In this document: piece after piece, positions 4,941 to 5,861 of the stretch | Numbering within the stretch: position 1 is the first letter of the stretch | How the letters are laid out: each line of letters opens with the position of its first letter | From: an uncultured Clostridia bacterium | GTDB taxonomy: Bacteria; Bacillota; Clostridia; Oscillospirales; Oscillospiraceae | Direction: 5' to 3' | DNA: 5,861 nucleotides | NCBI GenBank assembly: GCA_947176425.1 | Contig: CAMWQV010000153.1 | Location: 1-5,861 of the forward strand | The notes under the pieces: model-generated | Told to the model about the DNA's origin: nothing | The model's database searches: none | Seen by the model: the letters and a program-made list of their open reading frames with translations, nothing else | Translations under genes and position numbers: made by a program

Positions 4941-4970
4941 TTGATATATTCCGTAAAATCTGCATATAGT
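4941..4970 (+). promoter_or_regulatory. Promoter P4 (18-bp spacer family)
   Basis: TTGATA (4941-4946), an 18-bp spacer ending CTGCA, and TATAGT (4965-4970). From TTGATATATTC onward it closely matches P2 although the two lie 3 kb apart. It drives the 261-aa gene through a leader of about 96 bases. Confidence 0.75.
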
Positions 4971-5072
4971 ATTACAGATCATAGAAAAAGCTGATACATA
5001 CGGTATCTGTCTTTAAAGACAAAATACAATACAGGAAAAGTCTAAAAAAGTAAAATGGAGGAATCAAAAAAA
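4971..5072 (+). repeat. Leader repeat L, copy 2, with 14-bp palindrome
   Basis: Homologous to the leader at 3869-3950. Here it also contains the perfect palindrome TGTCTTTAAAGACA (5008-5021), which the other copy lacks, having only the right half (AGACAAAA). It could be an operator or an RNA hairpin. Confidence 0.6.
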
Positions 5073-5858
5073 ATGAACAACCAGGCAAAAGGCGTTGAAA
5101 ACAAAGACCGGCTCATAGAACACAACAACAAAAGCATCTCAGTCCGAGCAGACACCCCGCTGGGTGCAATCATAGCCAGCGCCGATGATATGGAACCCAT
5201 AATCTATATCAACCTGCGCCGCCCCGAGTTTGATCAGGATTTGGAATTGGCAATAATTGAATTTTGGTCAGCCAATACAGGTCTTCCGGATGAAAAACTA
5301 TACATGACTGCCCATATATACTGCGATGCTGTAGATGAGAAAACCATTGACACTGAGCGAGTGATGCATCGAGATATTGAGGAATGTTTTTGCACAGGCT
5401 GCAGTGTACGGCTGGAAAGGCTGTTTAATTCGGTTGTCATCAAGGCGGGAGACGATCCGAAACATCCCTGTATTTACATCGATCTGCATCATCCGAATGA
5501 CGGTTACGATATACCGCTGGTACTTGTTGAATTTTCCGCAGATGACGCAGACAACCCCAGAGGCGAACCCCGTATCGCTTCCTATATTTGTGGCGATTCC
5601 GCAATAGAGGATTACACCAACAGAGTGGTCCATCAGAACATCGAAGAATATTTCCGCACAGAAGATGTATCTGAACACCAATCTGACTGCTGCCGCAGAG
5701 AATACATCGACGAGCCTCTTGTCCTCAATCGGGAAAACTTTGATTCCTGTGAATGGGCTGCCTACTGCAAGCTTGCCGGAGGACTTCCGCCGGAACGGAC
5801 GCAACGGATTGTGTTCCATGTAAACCGGATAGATTCCTGCGTAATCCCCAAAATATAA
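5073..5858 (+). CDS. Mobile-element protein with duplicated domain and LPPERT module, 261 aa
   Basis: Residues ~37-108 and ~124-196 are two copies of one domain. Both carry DD-x-P-IYI-(N/D)-L-x2-P, then a hydrophobic stretch ending EF, then YxC-D or YxCGD, and RV(M/V)H-x-x-IEE-x-F. Residues 214-249 are the module EPL...EW...CKL...LPPERTQRIVFH, shared with the 225-aa protein. The function is unknown; I recognise the IYIDL/VEF domain as recurrent in clostridial phage-type proteins. The ATG at 5073 is preferred over the in-frame ATG at 5055 because the latter lies in the ribosome binding site (ATGGAGG, 5055-5061). The preferred site also gives the MNNQ start seen in the 225-aa protein. The stop falls three bases before the window end, so the gene is complete, but it lacks the zinc-ribbon tail of its relative. 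Confidence 0.8.
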   Translation: MNNQAKGVENKDRLIEHNNKSISVRADTPLGAIIASADDMEPIIYINLRRPEFDQDLELAIIEFWSANTGLPDEKLYMTAHIYCDAVDEKTIDTERVMHRDIEECFCTGCSVRLERLFNSVVIKAGDDPKHPCIYIDLHHPNDGYDIPLVLVEFSADDADNPRGEPRIASYICGDSAIEDYTNRVVHQNIEEYFRTEDVSEHQSDCCRREYIDEPLVLNRENFDSCEWAAYCKLAGGLPPERTQRIVFHVNRIDSCVIPKI

Positions 5859-5861
5859 GAT

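Noticed and set aside
5055..5072. Six-codon extension of the 261-aa protein from the ATG at 5055
   Set aside because: That ATG is part of the ATGGAGG ribosome binding site, and the parallel gene at 3951 starts at the equivalent of 5073.
5298..5819. 173-codon open frame on the minus strand
   Set aside because: It is antisense to the 261-aa gene, whose internal repeats and shared module are only visible on the + strand.
1..5861. CRISPR array, tRNA, rRNA, insertion sequence or integrase
   Set aside because: I saw no regularly spaced repeats, cloverleaf-like sequence, terminal inverted repeats, or transposase or integrase motifs in any frame.

Overview
The window looks like accessory DNA of a mobile element (prophage early region or integrative/conjugative element) from a Bacillota genome, most likely class Clostridia. 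The support is AGGAGG-type ribosome binding sites, sigma-A-like promoters with AT-rich leaders, and small genes all on the + strand. Most of their products resemble proteins recurrent in clostridial phages and conjugative elements. I saw no integrase, replication, capsid or conjugation gene, no tRNA and no CRISPR array, so the element type is inferred. Family calls come from memory of sequence patterns, not from a search.

Layout: 1-706 holds a YopX-like fragment overlapping a conserved 138-aa phage-type protein by 4 bp. 751-1392 encodes a 213-aa protein with a conserved basic C-terminal module. 1438-1964 holds a promoter, a small HTH-like ORF, a decayed copy of the preceding gene's tail, and another copy of the promoter. 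1965-2714 encodes a phage ASCH/PUA-like protein. 2745-3260 holds a small GTG-start coiled-coil gene, a repeat of the end of the ASCH-like gene, and a strong terminator. 3273-3842 is a promoter plus two small genes (a cysteine-rich protein and a basic 72-aa protein). 3839-4934 is a promoter, a three-module zinc-ribbon protein, a DpnD/PcfM-like 52-aa protein and a terminator. 4941-5858 is a promoter and a 261-aa protein with an internal domain duplication.

The most interesting signal lies between the genes. Five promoters (at 1438, 1891, 3273, 3839 and 4941) share TTGATA-like -35 boxes, exactly 18-bp spacers ending mostly in TGCA, and TATAGT-like -10 boxes. Several also share leader sequence. 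Two small ORFs are each bracketed by direct repeats of the tail of the gene upstream, and two genes share promoter, leader, start and a C-terminal protein module. The region therefore looks like an array of individually promoted cassettes built by duplication, module exchange and decay. No biochemical function can be given for most products.
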